Part shown: piece after piece, positions 51,845 through 61,082 of the stretch
How positions within the stretch are numbered: position 1 is the first letter of the stretch
Layout: each line of letters starts with the position of its first letter
NCBI GenBank assembly: GCA_963750495.1
Contig: CAVVQV010000014.1
Span: 16,759-80,758 of the forward strand
Source of the DNA: JANLYC01 sp963750495
GTDB taxonomy: Bacteria; Actinomycetota; Actinomycetes; Propionibacteriales; Nocardioidaceae
DNA: 64,000 bases
Direction: 5' to 3'
Notes under the pieces: generated by a model
What the model saw: only the letters and a program-made list of their open reading frames with translations
Database searches by the model: none
What the model was told of the DNA's origin: nothing
Made by a program: the position numbers and the translations under genes

Positions 51845-52536
51845 GGGCCCCGGACGTCGCGGACCTGGATGCCGCTGGAGACCTGGTCGAGGTGCCCCGT
51901 CGTACGTTGACACCGGGGGGCGCCTTCACTGCTGCGCTGCGCGGTGAGCACTGCCGGATCTTCGGGCTCGGCCACGACCTCCAGGCTATGCCGGCCCGGC
52001 GGTGGCGCCGCGACGCCGACGCGAGCGACCACCAGCTGCTCGCCCGCTGCCAGGGCACCACGGTCGACATCGGCTGTGGACCGGGACGGATGACGCATGC
52101 GTTGCTCTGCCTCGGAGTGAGCGCGCTCGGCATCGACGTCGTACCGGAGGCCGTCCGCCAGGCGCGTCGTCGCGGCGGACTCGCGTTGCAGCGGGACGTC
52201 TTCTCGCCGCTGCCCGCCGAGGGCCGATGGGAGACAGCCCTGCTCGCCGACGGCAACATCGGGATCGGTGGCGACCCGGTCCGGCTGCTACGACGGGTCG
52301 AGGAGCTCCTCGTCGATGGCGGCAGGGTGGTCGTCGACCTCTCCAGTCCCGGGGGACCGGTCAGCGTGCATCACATCGGGCTGGAGGTCGCGGGCCGTCG
52401 GTCGGAGCCGTTCCCGTGGGCGATCGTGCCGGCCGACCGGATCGAGCAGCTGGCGGCCGCGGCGTCGCTCCGCGTGCTCGAGGTCGTCGAGCACAACGGA
52501 CGCTGGTTCGCCGCCCTGCAGAAGCCGGTGTCGTGA
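51841..52536 (+). CDS. Class I SAM-dependent methyltransferase
   Basis: A 231-aa enzyme with SAM motif VDIGCGPGRMTHAL (about 74-87), the second acidic strand end LGIDVVPEA, and a later GGRVVVDLSSP strand. It differs from the methyltransferase at 21383. The target is likely a product of the surrounding glycosyl/oxidoreductase genes. Coupled by ATGA to the previous gene and by one base to the next. Confidence 0.82.
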   Translation: MRAPDVADLDAAGDLVEVPRRTLTPGGAFTAALRGEHCRIFGLGHDLQAMPARRWRRDADASDHQLLARCQGTTVDIGCGPGRMTHALLCLGVSALGIDVVPEAVRQARRRGGLALQRDVFSPLPAEGRWETALLADGNIGIGGDPVRLLRRVEELLVDGGRVVVDLSSPGGPVSVHHIGLEVAGRRSEPFPWAIVPADRIEQLAAAASLRVLEVVEHNGRWFAALQKPVS

Positions 52537-53738
52537 TGGCCGCGTCGCCCAGCTCGGTCCTCGAGAAGCTGACGGCCGCGGCCCCGGCTCCGGAGTCGTT
52601 CTCCTCCCGGCTGCGCAGCCCCGCCGTCACCGCGCGCGTCGGCCTCTGGCTGGGCGTCTGCTTCGGGCTGGCGTTCCTGACCGGTCTTTACTCGCACTTC
52701 TCGCAGAACCCGACCGGCTGGCTCACGTTGCCCACCCGGCCGGTGTCGCTGTACCGCGTCACCCAGGGCCTGCACGTCATCAGTGGTTCGGCTGCCGTGC
52801 CGCTGCTGCTCGTGAAGCTGTGGTCGGTCTACCCCAAGCTGTTCGAGCGCTTCGACCTCACGCACGTACGCCGGTTGGCGCTCCAGCTGCTCGAGCGCGT
52901 CTCGATCGCCGTGCTCGTGTCGGCCTCGGTCTTCCAGCTCTCGACCGGCCTGGCCAACTCGGCCCAGTGGTATCCGTGGAGCTTCTCGTTCCGGGCCACC
53001 CACTACGCCGTGGCCTGGGTCGCCATCGGCGCCCTGGTGCTGCACATCGCGGTCAAGCTGCCGCTCATCCGGTCGGCGCTCAGCTCTCCGGTCGACGCGG
53101 ACGTGGGGCCGGACGACGGCCGTCATACGGCGACGGGGACGCCTGGTCTGACGCGCCGGGGACTGTTGCGCACGACCTGGCTGGCCACCGGGGTCGTGAC
53201 CCTGTCCATGGCCGGGGAGACGGTGCCCTGGCTCCGGAAGGTGTCCGTCTTCGGCGTCCGGTCTGGCGACGGCCCGCAGGGCATCCCCATCAACAAAAGT
53301 GCTCATGCCGCGCAGGTCACCTCGGCCGCGGTCGACCCCGCCTACCGGATGTCGATCACGTCCGGCTCCACCAAGGTCGAGCTCACTCTGGACGACCTGC
53401 GGGCGATGCCGCAGACCGCGGCGACCCTGCCGATCGCCTGTGTGGAGGGCTGGAGCGCCTCCGGTGACTGGCGAGGAGTCCGGATGGCCGACCTGCTCGC
53501 GCTCGTGCAGGCGCCGGCCGGCTCCGACGTGGTCGTCCGATCCCTCCAGCAGGTCGGCTACTACGGCGTGAGCCTGCTGCCGCAGGAGTTCGCGAGCGAC
53601 CCGCTCACCTTGCTGGCACTCGAGCTCAACGGCTCGCCGCTGTCGATCGACCACGGCTATCCGTGCCGACTGATCGCGCCCAACCGACCGGGAGTGAAGC
53701 AGACCAAGTGGGTCAACGCCCTGGAGGTCAAGGCATGA
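52536..53738 (+). CDS. Molybdopterin-dependent oxidoreductase with membrane cytochrome b-like domain
   Basis: A 400-aa fusion. Residues 32-180 form about four spans with His80, His156 and His170 arranged as in b-type cytochromes. A TRRGLLR motif (206-212) precedes another hydrophobic segment (about 213-230), a twin-arginine-like signal. The C-terminal domain (about 265-400) is of the sulfite-oxidase fold, with Cys302 in LPIACVEGWS as the molybdenum ligand. The enzyme would oxidise or reduce a substrate outside the membrane, using quinone or another b-type carrier. The substrate is not known. ATG at 52536 shares its first base with the previous stop. Confidence 0.85.
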   Translation: MAASPSSVLEKLTAAAPAPESFSSRLRSPAVTARVGLWLGVCFGLAFLTGLYSHFSQNPTGWLTLPTRPVSLYRVTQGLHVISGSAAVPLLLVKLWSVYPKLFERFDLTHVRRLALQLLERVSIAVLVSASVFQLSTGLANSAQWYPWSFSFRATHYAVAWVAIGALVLHIAVKLPLIRSALSSPVDADVGPDDGRHTATGTPGLTRRGLLRTTWLATGVVTLSMAGETVPWLRKVSVFGVRSGDGPQGIPINKSAHAAQVTSAAVDPAYRMSITSGSTKVELTLDDLRAMPQTAATLPIACVEGWSASGDWRGVRMADLLALVQAPAGSDVVVRSLQQVGYYGVSLLPQEFASDPLTLLALELNGSPLSIDHGYPCRLIAPNRPGVKQTKWVNALEVKA

Positions 53739-54229
53739 GGGCGACGCGGGTCATTCTGGGGTTGGCCGGGATCGTCCTCGCCGCCGTCGGGGTCATGAAG
53801 CTCATCGACCGCGGCCTCGACAACCTCCTGCACACCGCGACCTGGTTGGTCGGCGGTGTCATCGCCCATGACGGCCTGCTGGCGCCGGTCGTGGTGCTGC
53901 TGGGGGTCGTGACTGTGCGGGCCATGCCTGCGTGGGCCCGGACGCCGGTCGTTGCCGGCTTCGTCGTGCTCGGGAGCGCCACCATCATGGCCATTCCTGT
54001 CCTGGGCCGGTACGGGGCCCGGGCAGACAACCCGACACTGCTGGACCGCAACTACACGGCCGGCTGGCTCGTGCTCGCTGCCCTGGTCGCCACCGGGGTT
54101 GCCGTTGCCGCGTGGTGGAACAGACGGCAGCTGGCGCGCGTGGACGAGCGCCACGTCGCCGGGGGCGGCGACGGTCCTACTCGAGCTGATGCGGACGTGC
54201 CCATGGCGCCGCGGACAGGTAGGCCATGA
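53735..54229 (+). CDS. Small integral membrane protein
   Basis: A 164-aa protein with four predicted spans (about 4-22, 36-60, 70-88, 108-127) and a polar C-terminal tail. No known family is recognisable. It follows the molybdopterin enzyme by ATGA overlap and could be its membrane partner or an electron-transfer anchor; this is inference from position only. Confidence 0.7.
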   Translation: MRATRVILGLAGIVLAAVGVMKLIDRGLDNLLHTATWLVGGVIAHDGLLAPVVVLLGVVTVRAMPAWARTPVVAGFVVLGSATIMAIPVLGRYGARADNPTLLDRNYTAGWLVLAALVATGVAVAAWWNRRQLARVDERHVAGGGDGPTRADADVPMAPRTGRP

Positions 54230-54912
54230 CCCGGGTCCTGGTCGTCGACGACGACTCCACCGTGCGCGAGGTGGTGCTCAGCTACCTGCGCGCCGAGCAG
54301 TACGACGTCGCTGAGGCGGCAGACGGCGAGACGGCGCTGACACTGGTGGCGCGCGAGCGTCCCGACCTGGTGGTGCTCGACGTCATGCTGCCGGGTCTGG
54401 ACGGCCTCGAGGTGTGCCGTCGGCTGCGCAAGGAGGGTGACCTCCCGGTGATCATGTTGACCGCTCTCGGCGCCGAGGCCGACCGCGTGGTGGGCCTCGA
54501 GCTCGGCGCCGACGACTACCTGACCAAGCCGTTCAGCCCACGTGAGCTCGTGCTGCGGGTCGGGTCGGTGCTGCGCCGGGCGGGCGAGACGGCGTCACCG
54601 GACCCGAGAGTCCTGCAGGACGGTTCCCTTTGCATCGACGGCCCCAGCAGGCAGGCCACGCTCGATGCCCGGCCGGTGCCGCTGACGATGCGCGAGTTCG
54701 ACCTGCTCCGGTTCCTGGTCGCAAACCCCAACGTGGCCTTCACCCGCGTCGAGCTGCTGGAGAAGGTCTGGGGATGGTCGTTCGGCGACCAGTCGACCGT
54801 GACCGTACATGTGCGGCGGCTGCGCGAGAAGATCGAGCTCGACCCGACGATGCCGACGCGGCTGGTCACCGTGTGGGGGACCGGTTACCGCTGGGAGCCC
54901 TCGAATGTCTGA
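54226..54912 (+). CDS. OmpR family response regulator
   Basis: A 228-aa regulator. The receiver domain has the acidic pair DDD near residues 8-10, the phosphorylated Asp52 in VVLDVMLPG, and Lys101 in DYLTKPF. The C-terminal winged helix carries TMREFDLLRFLVANP and the final WGTGYRWE. It overlaps the histidine kinase gene by 8 bases, so the two form a two-component pair. It is the sixth gene of the coupled operon, so it may sense or control that operon. Confidence 0.93.
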   Translation: MTRVLVVDDDSTVREVVLSYLRAEQYDVAEAADGETALTLVARERPDLVVLDVMLPGLDGLEVCRRLRKEGDLPVIMLTALGAEADRVVGLELGADDYLTKPFSPRELVLRVGSVLRRAGETASPDPRVLQDGSLCIDGPSRQATLDARPVPLTMREFDLLRFLVANPNVAFTRVELLEKVWGWSFGDQSTVTVHVRRLREKIELDPTMPTRLVTVWGTGYRWEPSNV

Positions 54913-56014
54913 AGGGACCTTCCAGGTCATCCTCATCGCGGCCGCGCTCGCCAGTGCGGTGGGAGTCGTCGGCCTCCTCCTGGCTCACGTGACCCGCACC
55001 AGCTCGCTGCGGTGGTCGTTCGCGATCGTCGCGATGATCGGAGTGCTCGGCCTGGTGGCCGGGATCGTCGGAACGGCCCGGGCCATGTTCCTGTCCGCCC
55101 ACGACTTCCAGGTCGTGCTCTGGGTAGCGGGCGTCGCGGGGGTGGTCTCCCTCGCTTTCTCGCTCCTGGTGGCAGGCCTGACGGTGCGCGGCTCGCGTGC
55201 GGTGCAGGAGGCGACCCGGGCGCTCGGCGAGCACGGGTCGTTCGTGGCACCCGCGGGGACATCCAGCGAGCTCTCGGCCGTGTCCACCCAGCTCGCAGAG
55301 ACCTCGGCCCGGTTGGAGGCTTCGCGGGAGCGCGAGCGCGCTCTCGAGGCGTCCCGCCGCGAGCTCGTGGCCTGGGTCTCTCACGACCTGCGTACGCCGC
55401 TGGCCGGTCTGCGCGCGATGGCCGAGGCCCTCGAGGACGGCATGGCCGACGACCCGGCCCGCTACCACCAGCAGATGCGCGAGACCGTCGACCGGATGAC
55501 CCGGATGGTCGACGACCTGTTCGAGCTGTCCCGCATCCACTCCGGCGCACTCCAGCTCAGCCTGGAGCTGGTGCCGATCGAGGACGCGATCAGCGAGGCA
55601 TTGGCGGTGAGCGAGCCGGTGGCCCGCGCGAACGGCGTACGGCTGGGTGGGTATGCCGAGCCCGGAGTCGCTGTCCGCGCCGACCCGCGGGAGCTGGCGC
55701 GGATGATCGGCAACCTCGTGACCAACGCGATCCGGCACACGCCGAGCGAAGGTGTCGTCGAGGTGACGGCGCGACAGGGTGCGGACGGGGTCGAGTTCGC
55801 CGTGAGCGACGCGTGTGGAGGGATCCCGGAGCCCGACCTCGACCGCGTCTTCGAAGTGGCCTGGCGCGGCAGCCACGCCCGTACTCCGGAGGCGGCGGCC
55901 GGATCGGGACTCGGCCTCGCCATCGTCCGCGGAATTGCCGAAGCGCATCGGGGCACCGTGAGCGTCCGCAATGTCGGCAGCGGATGTCGCTTCCTGGTGG
56001 AGCTGCCGCGCTAG
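54905..56014 (+). CDS. Sensor histidine kinase
   Basis: A 369-aa membrane kinase with two to three hydrophobic segments (about 6-28, 38-58, 72-93), a short linker, the phosphorylation site His160 in WVSHDLRTPLAGL, and a catalytic domain with N-box IGNLVTNAIRHTP and G-boxes SGLGLAIVRGIAE. There is almost no extracytoplasmic sensor domain, so it may sense in the membrane. It partners with the preceding regulator. Confidence 0.92.
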   Translation: MSEGTFQVILIAAALASAVGVVGLLLAHVTRTSSLRWSFAIVAMIGVLGLVAGIVGTARAMFLSAHDFQVVLWVAGVAGVVSLAFSLLVAGLTVRGSRAVQEATRALGEHGSFVAPAGTSSELSAVSTQLAETSARLEASRERERALEASRRELVAWVSHDLRTPLAGLRAMAEALEDGMADDPARYHQQMRETVDRMTRMVDDLFELSRIHSGALQLSLELVPIEDAISEALAVSEPVARANGVRLGGYAEPGVAVRADPRELARMIGNLVTNAIRHTPSEGVVEVTARQGADGVEFAVSDACGGIPEPDLDRVFEVAWRGSHARTPEAAAGSGLGLAIVRGIAEAHRGTVSVRNVGSGCRFLVELPR

Positions 56015-56062
56015 CCGGGCGTCTCGCTGGGCAGCGTGGGGCATCCGCGCTACGGTCGGGAC

Positions 56063-56521
56063 ATGCCTTCGGACGGGTTCGTGCCGGTCGACTTCGATCC
56101 GCCGACCTCCCTCGCCACCGATGAGTTCCGGCTCGAACCACTGGGGCCGCAGCACAACGAGGCCGACCACGCCGCCTGGATGTCGAGCATCGAGCACATC
56201 CGCTCCACTCCCGGCTATGCCGAGAGCAGCTGGCCACCACCCCATGGCATGACGCTGGAGGAGAACCTCTCCGACCTGCGCGGCCATGCCGACGACTTCA
56301 CGCGTGGCGCCGGCTACACGTTCACGGTCCTCCACCCTGGCGACAACGCCGTGATCGGCTGCCTCTACCTGTACCCCTCGGCCTCCGAGGAGTGGGACGT
56401 GAAAGTGCAGTCGTGGGTACGAGCCGACAGGGCGAGCCTCGACGTGCCGCTCGCCGACGCAGTCGCACGCTGGCTCGCTACCGACTGGCCCTGGGAGCGG
56501 GTCGACCGCTGCGGTCGCTGA
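56063..56521 (+). CDS. Small GNAT-like protein
   Basis: A 152-aa protein. The strand FRLEPLGPQHNEADHAAWM and the later block GCLYLYPSASEEWDVKVQSW fit the first half of a GNAT acetyltransferase fold, but the acetyl-CoA loop (R-x2-G-x-G/A) is not evident. It may be a divergent or non-catalytic member. The ATG at 56063 is used; a GTG at 56036 also exists in frame. Confidence 0.5.
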   Translation: MPSDGFVPVDFDPPTSLATDEFRLEPLGPQHNEADHAAWMSSIEHIRSTPGYAESSWPPPHGMTLEENLSDLRGHADDFTRGAGYTFTVLHPGDNAVIGCLYLYPSASEEWDVKVQSWVRADRASLDVPLADAVARWLATDWPWERVDRCGR

Positions 56522-56543
56522 GTCGCTTGCCTAGGCTGTCGTC

Positions 56544-57053
56544 ATGACCGAGGTGACGGCAATGGCGCGGGCACGGCCGATCCAGCACGGCTCCGAGAGG
56601 GCGATGCTGGAGAGCATGCTCGACTTCTACCGTGCAACGGTGGTCAACAAGGTGGCCGGTCTCACCGACACCCAGGCGTTCACCGCGGCGGTCTCGCCGT
56701 CCACGCTGACCCCGGCCACTGTGGTCAAGCACCTGACGGGAACCGAGCGGTTCTGGTTCAGCATCGACTTCGCGAACCTCGACGTGGCGTGGCCGTGGAC
56801 CGACGACGACCTCCACAGCAACTTCCGGATCGAGCCTGGAGACACGCTCGCCAGGATCGTGGCCGACTACGTCGAGGAGTGCGAGAGCTCTCGACGCGCT
56901 GTTGCGGATTCCCACCTCGACGATGCCGCCCGCGGAGAGGACATGGACTTCACCCTGCGCTACGCGATGATTCACATGATCCAGGAGACGGCACGGCATT
57001 GCGGTCATCTCGACCTGTTGCGTGAGACGACGGATGGTGCCGTCGGAGGGTGA
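56544..57053 (+). CDS. DinB-like (DUF664) protein
   Basis: A 169-aa four-helix-bundle protein of the DinB superfamily. The metal-site histidines are VVKHLTGTERFW early and ETARHCGHLDLLRE at the end. Many such proteins are bacillithiol/mycothiol-dependent transferases, but the specific reaction here is unknown. Confidence 0.8.
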   Translation: MTEVTAMARARPIQHGSERAMLESMLDFYRATVVNKVAGLTDTQAFTAAVSPSTLTPATVVKHLTGTERFWFSIDFANLDVAWPWTDDDLHSNFRIEPGDTLARIVADYVEECESSRRAVADSHLDDAARGEDMDFTLRYAMIHMIQETARHCGHLDLLRETTDGAVGG

Positions 57054-57109
57054 AGGCGTTCTGCCGACGTCGGTGAGCGGTGACGCTTCGGGTTTGGCAG
57101 CATGGCGGC

Positions 57110-58348
57110 ATGGGCCGTGACGAGAGCTTCCCGTCGCGGTCGTTCTTGTTGTACTGGCGAGCCGATGCTGTCTCGGGCTTCGGCAACTACATCACCTTGC
57201 TGGCGCTGCAGACGTTGGTGGTGCTGACTCTGCATGGCTCAGCGGTTCAAGTCGGCTGGCTGAACTCGGCGCGCTGGTTGCCCTTCCTGGTCGTCGGTGT
57301 CGTGGTGGGAGCGCTGGTCGATCGCCACGCTCGACGCCCGGTCATGATCGTCACCGACCTGGCACAGGCGGGCCTGCTGGCGACGATTCCGCTGCTGTGG
57401 TGGTGGGACCTCCTGACGTTTCCGGGGCTGCTCGTGATCGTGATGGCGTACGGGACTGCGTCGGTGATCCACGGTGCAGCCGACATGGCCTTCCTCCCTC
57501 GTCTGGTGCAGCCTCGGCACCTCCAGCGCGCACATGCGCGGGTTGACGGCGCTGACGCAGTGGCCATGAGCGCCGGTCCCGCGCTTGGCGGACTGCTCGT
57601 GAGCGCCTTGGGTGCCCCGCTCGCCGTCCTCGCGGACGCTCTGACGTATGTCTATTCCGCGATCACGGTGAGCCGGATCCACCAGACCGAGCCCCGGTCC
57701 ATGGCAGGAGCCACGGCCCGAGAACTGGTGCGGGAGATCCGCGACGGCATCCGTTGGGCGTATGGCGGATCCGGACTGCGGACCCTGGCCATCTACACGC
57801 ACGTGTGGTTCGTCGGCAACGCCGTCATCGGTGTGGTCCTGGCGCCGTACGCGCTCAGTGAGCTGAGCCTGTCGCCGTTCCAGTTCGGCGTCATCGGCGC
57901 GGTCGGCGGGGTCGGTGCGCTCCTCGGAGCCGCCGTCACCACCTGGGTGGGTCGGCGGCTCGGGACCGGCTGGACGATCATCACCGCCCACCTCATCACC
58001 GTCGTGGGCGTGCTCGTGATGGTGTTCGCCGGCGAGCCCGGGCCGGCGTGGGCTGCGGTCGCAGTGCTTGCCGCCGGGCAGGGGCTCTATGGGCTGGCGA
58101 TGGGCGTGAGCAACTCCCACGAGATGAGCTACCGCCAGCTCATCACGCCCGATGAGCTCCAGGCCCGGACCAACACCACGCTGCGCTCCTTCAACCGGGC
58201 CGTCATGGTGATCGCTGCCCCGCTCGCCGGAATCCTGGCCGACGGCTGGGGAATCCGACCGACCCTCCTGGCCGCAGCAGCCATTTTCGCGCTCGTGCCT
58301 GCTGGTCTCGCCGTATCGTCCTTTCGCATGGCGCGCGCGCCCGTGTAG
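57110..58348 (+). CDS. Major facilitator superfamily transporter
   Basis: A 412-aa membrane protein with about 12 spans. It begins with SRSFLLYWRADAVSGFG and carries the cytoplasmic loop GALVDRHARRPVMI, as in the MFS_3 (enterobactin exporter-like) drug-efflux branch. ATG at 57110 is preferred to an in-frame GTG at 57080. No regulator gene is adjacent. Confidence 0.85.
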   Translation: MGRDESFPSRSFLLYWRADAVSGFGNYITLLALQTLVVLTLHGSAVQVGWLNSARWLPFLVVGVVVGALVDRHARRPVMIVTDLAQAGLLATIPLLWWWDLLTFPGLLVIVMAYGTASVIHGAADMAFLPRLVQPRHLQRAHARVDGADAVAMSAGPALGGLLVSALGAPLAVLADALTYVYSAITVSRIHQTEPRSMAGATARELVREIRDGIRWAYGGSGLRTLAIYTHVWFVGNAVIGVVLAPYALSELSLSPFQFGVIGAVGGVGALLGAAVTTWVGRRLGTGWTIITAHLITVVGVLVMVFAGEPGPAWAAVAVLAAGQGLYGLAMGVSNSHEMSYRQLITPDELQARTNTTLRSFNRAVMVIAAPLAGILADGWGIRPTLLAAAAIFALVPAGLAVSSFRMARAPV

Positions 58349-58448
58349 GGCTCTCGTGGATCCCCGTCCGGTCGTGCCCGGGCCACTGCACGGCCGGAGC
58401 ACGTGGGGGTCTTTGGTCAGGCGTGGGCGGCTGGCTACGCTCGCTCGG

Positions 58449-58643
58449 GTGCGACACAGTGAGTTCTGGACCCGGATGGAGGCGGCGCTGGGAGCGGCCT
58501 ACGCCCAGGTGTGGTCCCGCGAGCAGGTGATCGAGGGCCTGGGTGGGCGCACGGTCGCGCAGGCGTTCGACGAGGGCGAGGACGCGAAGACCGTCTGGCG
58601 CGCCGTCTGGAAGGCGCTCGAGCTCCCAGCACACGAGCGATAA
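58449..58643 (+). CDS. DUF3046 protein
   Basis: A 64-aa protein (VRHSEFWTRMEAALG, then a VWSREQVI segment). DUF3046 genes are found just upstream of recA in actinobacteria. The GTG at 58449 gives the usual family length. The function is unknown. The SOS box follows 30 bases after its stop. Confidence 0.85.
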   Translation: MRHSEFWTRMEAALGAAYAQVWSREQVIEGLGGRTVAQAFDEGEDAKTVWRAVWKALELPAHER

Positions 58644-58673
58644 GGCCGCAACGGCGGGCGTGTCGCTGTCGTT

Positions 58674-58689
58674 TCGAACACCTGTTCTA
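58674..58689 (+). promoter_or_regulatory. SOS box (LexA site) upstream of recA
   Basis: TCGAAC-ACCT-GTTCTA matches the actinobacterial LexA consensus TCGAAC-N4-GTTCGA at 11 of 12 fixed positions. It is 153 bases before the recA start, so recA is likely induced by DNA damage. Confidence 0.8.
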
Positions 58690-58842
58690 GATAACCTGGT
58701 CCCCAGAAGCGCGTGACCAGGTCCACCTTCCACACCCGCGCCGTCTGCGGCGGTTCTGTCGGTGGCTCCCTCTAGCGTCCTTCTCGACAACGTTCGTGGG
58801 TCTCACGAGGCCCGATCCGACCCGGACAAGGGATGGCTCCAG

Positions 58843-59883
<1,041 letters not shown>

Positions 59884-59889
59884 CGAGCG

Positions 59890-60480
59890 ATGGCCACCTC
59901 CCGACGGCGACAACGCGAGCCCGACGACCCGGGTCGCGACCTCGGTCCGGCAGCCGACCAGGAGTCGGTGGCGCGGACGATCCTGCTCACCAAGCTGACG
60001 GCGTCCGCCAAGTCGCGCCGCGAGCTGGCCGACGCCTTGGCGGCCAAGGATGTGCCGATCGAGGTGGCGACCTCGGTTCTCGACCGGTTCGAACAGGTCG
60101 GGCTGGTCGACGACGCGGTGTTCGCCGATACCTGGGTGCGGTCCCGTCACGCGGCCCGCGGGCTGTCGCGCCGCGCGCTCAGTCATGAGCTGCGCCGCAA
60201 AGGTGTCGACGACGAGGTGATCGCTGACTCGCTCGAGCAGATCGACACCGACTCCGAGCGAGCGGCAGCGGAGGCATTGGTCGCTCGCAAGCTGGGAGCA
60301 TCCCGGAGCCTCGACCCGATCAAGCGGACCCGACGGCTGGTCGGGATGCTCGCGCGCAAGGGTTACCCGCCCGGGCTGGCCGCTGCGGTGGTGCGCGAGG
60401 CGCTGAAGCGCGACTCGAGTGACGAGGCGGTGGCGGAGGAGATGCAGTCAGACCTCGGTTTCGGGGAGATCGAGGTCTGA
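59890..60480 (+). CDS. recX: RecA regulator RecX
   Basis: A 196-aa helical protein with the tandem RecX repeats (AKSRRELADALAAKDV, then GLSRRALSHELRRKGVDD and MLARKGYPPGLAAAVV). RecX limits RecA filament growth. It lies 6 bases after recA in the same transcript, as usual. A 35-residue polar N-terminus precedes the repeats. Confidence 0.93.
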   Translation: MATSRRRQREPDDPGRDLGPAADQESVARTILLTKLTASAKSRRELADALAAKDVPIEVATSVLDRFEQVGLVDDAVFADTWVRSRHAARGLSRRALSHELRRKGVDDEVIADSLEQIDTDSERAAAEALVARKLGASRSLDPIKRTRRLVGMLARKGYPPGLAAAVVREALKRDSSDEAVAEEMQSDLGFGEIEV

Positions 60481-60691
60481 TCGTCACTTCCGCCACCACC
60501 GTCACGGGGGTATATCCCACTCTGACCGAACGTGGTGGTTCGATCACGTACTGACACGACTCGCCCCGACACGCGGAGATGAGCGGGCGGACTCGTCAGA
60601 GTCGTTGCTGGCCCGCGCCGCGGTCAGGCACCCTGTTCGGACGGGCCTCGACGGTGGCTCGACTCGGTGCGACCAAGTATGGGAGGGCTGC

Positions 60692-61045
60692 ATGCGAGGA
60701 ATCACCACGACCACGATCGCTGTGACAGCCGTGATGTTGACGCTGTCCGGCACTGCGGCTCAGGCCGGCGGCTACCACAAGATTCACGGCACCATGGGCG
60801 GTGACGACATCCGTGGGACCACCGGACCAGACCTGATCGGTGGTCAGGGCGGCAACGACCGTATCCGACCCGGTCGGGGTACCGACATCGTCCGTGCCGC
60901 GGGCGGCGACGACTACATCTTCCTGCTCAACGACGGAGTGGTCGACCGGATCCACTGCGGGACCGGCAACGACGTCGTCGCCTACAGCTACTCGGTCGAC
61001 CAGCACGACATCATCGACCCCAACTGCGAGGGCATCATCGCCTGA
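60692..61045 (+). CDS. Small secreted protein with RTX-like calcium repeats
   Basis: A 117-aa protein. A Sec signal peptide (residues 1-26, ending AQA before GGYHK) is followed by several imperfect Gly/Asp-rich nonapeptides (GGDDIRGTTGPD, GGQGGNDRI, GRGTDIVRAAGGDDYIF), the pattern that binds calcium in RTX/hemolysin-type beta-rolls. Two cysteines (HCGTGN and NCEG) may form a disulfide. The ATG follows GGGAGGG. It is much shorter than typical RTX proteins. Role unknown. Confidence 0.8.
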   Translation: MRGITTTTIAVTAVMLTLSGTAAQAGGYHKIHGTMGGDDIRGTTGPDLIGGQGGNDRIRPGRGTDIVRAAGGDDYIFLLNDGVVDRIHCGTGNDVVAYSYSVDQHDIIDPNCEGIIA

Positions 61046-61082
61046 CCGGGCGGCGTTGTCGAGGCGTTACTAGGGTGTCGCC

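Noticed and set aside
60529..60545. CGAAC-N6-GTTCG inverted repeat, SOS-box-like
   Set aside because: The spacer is six bases rather than the four of the actinobacterial LexA consensus, and the nearest gene is the secreted RTX-like protein.
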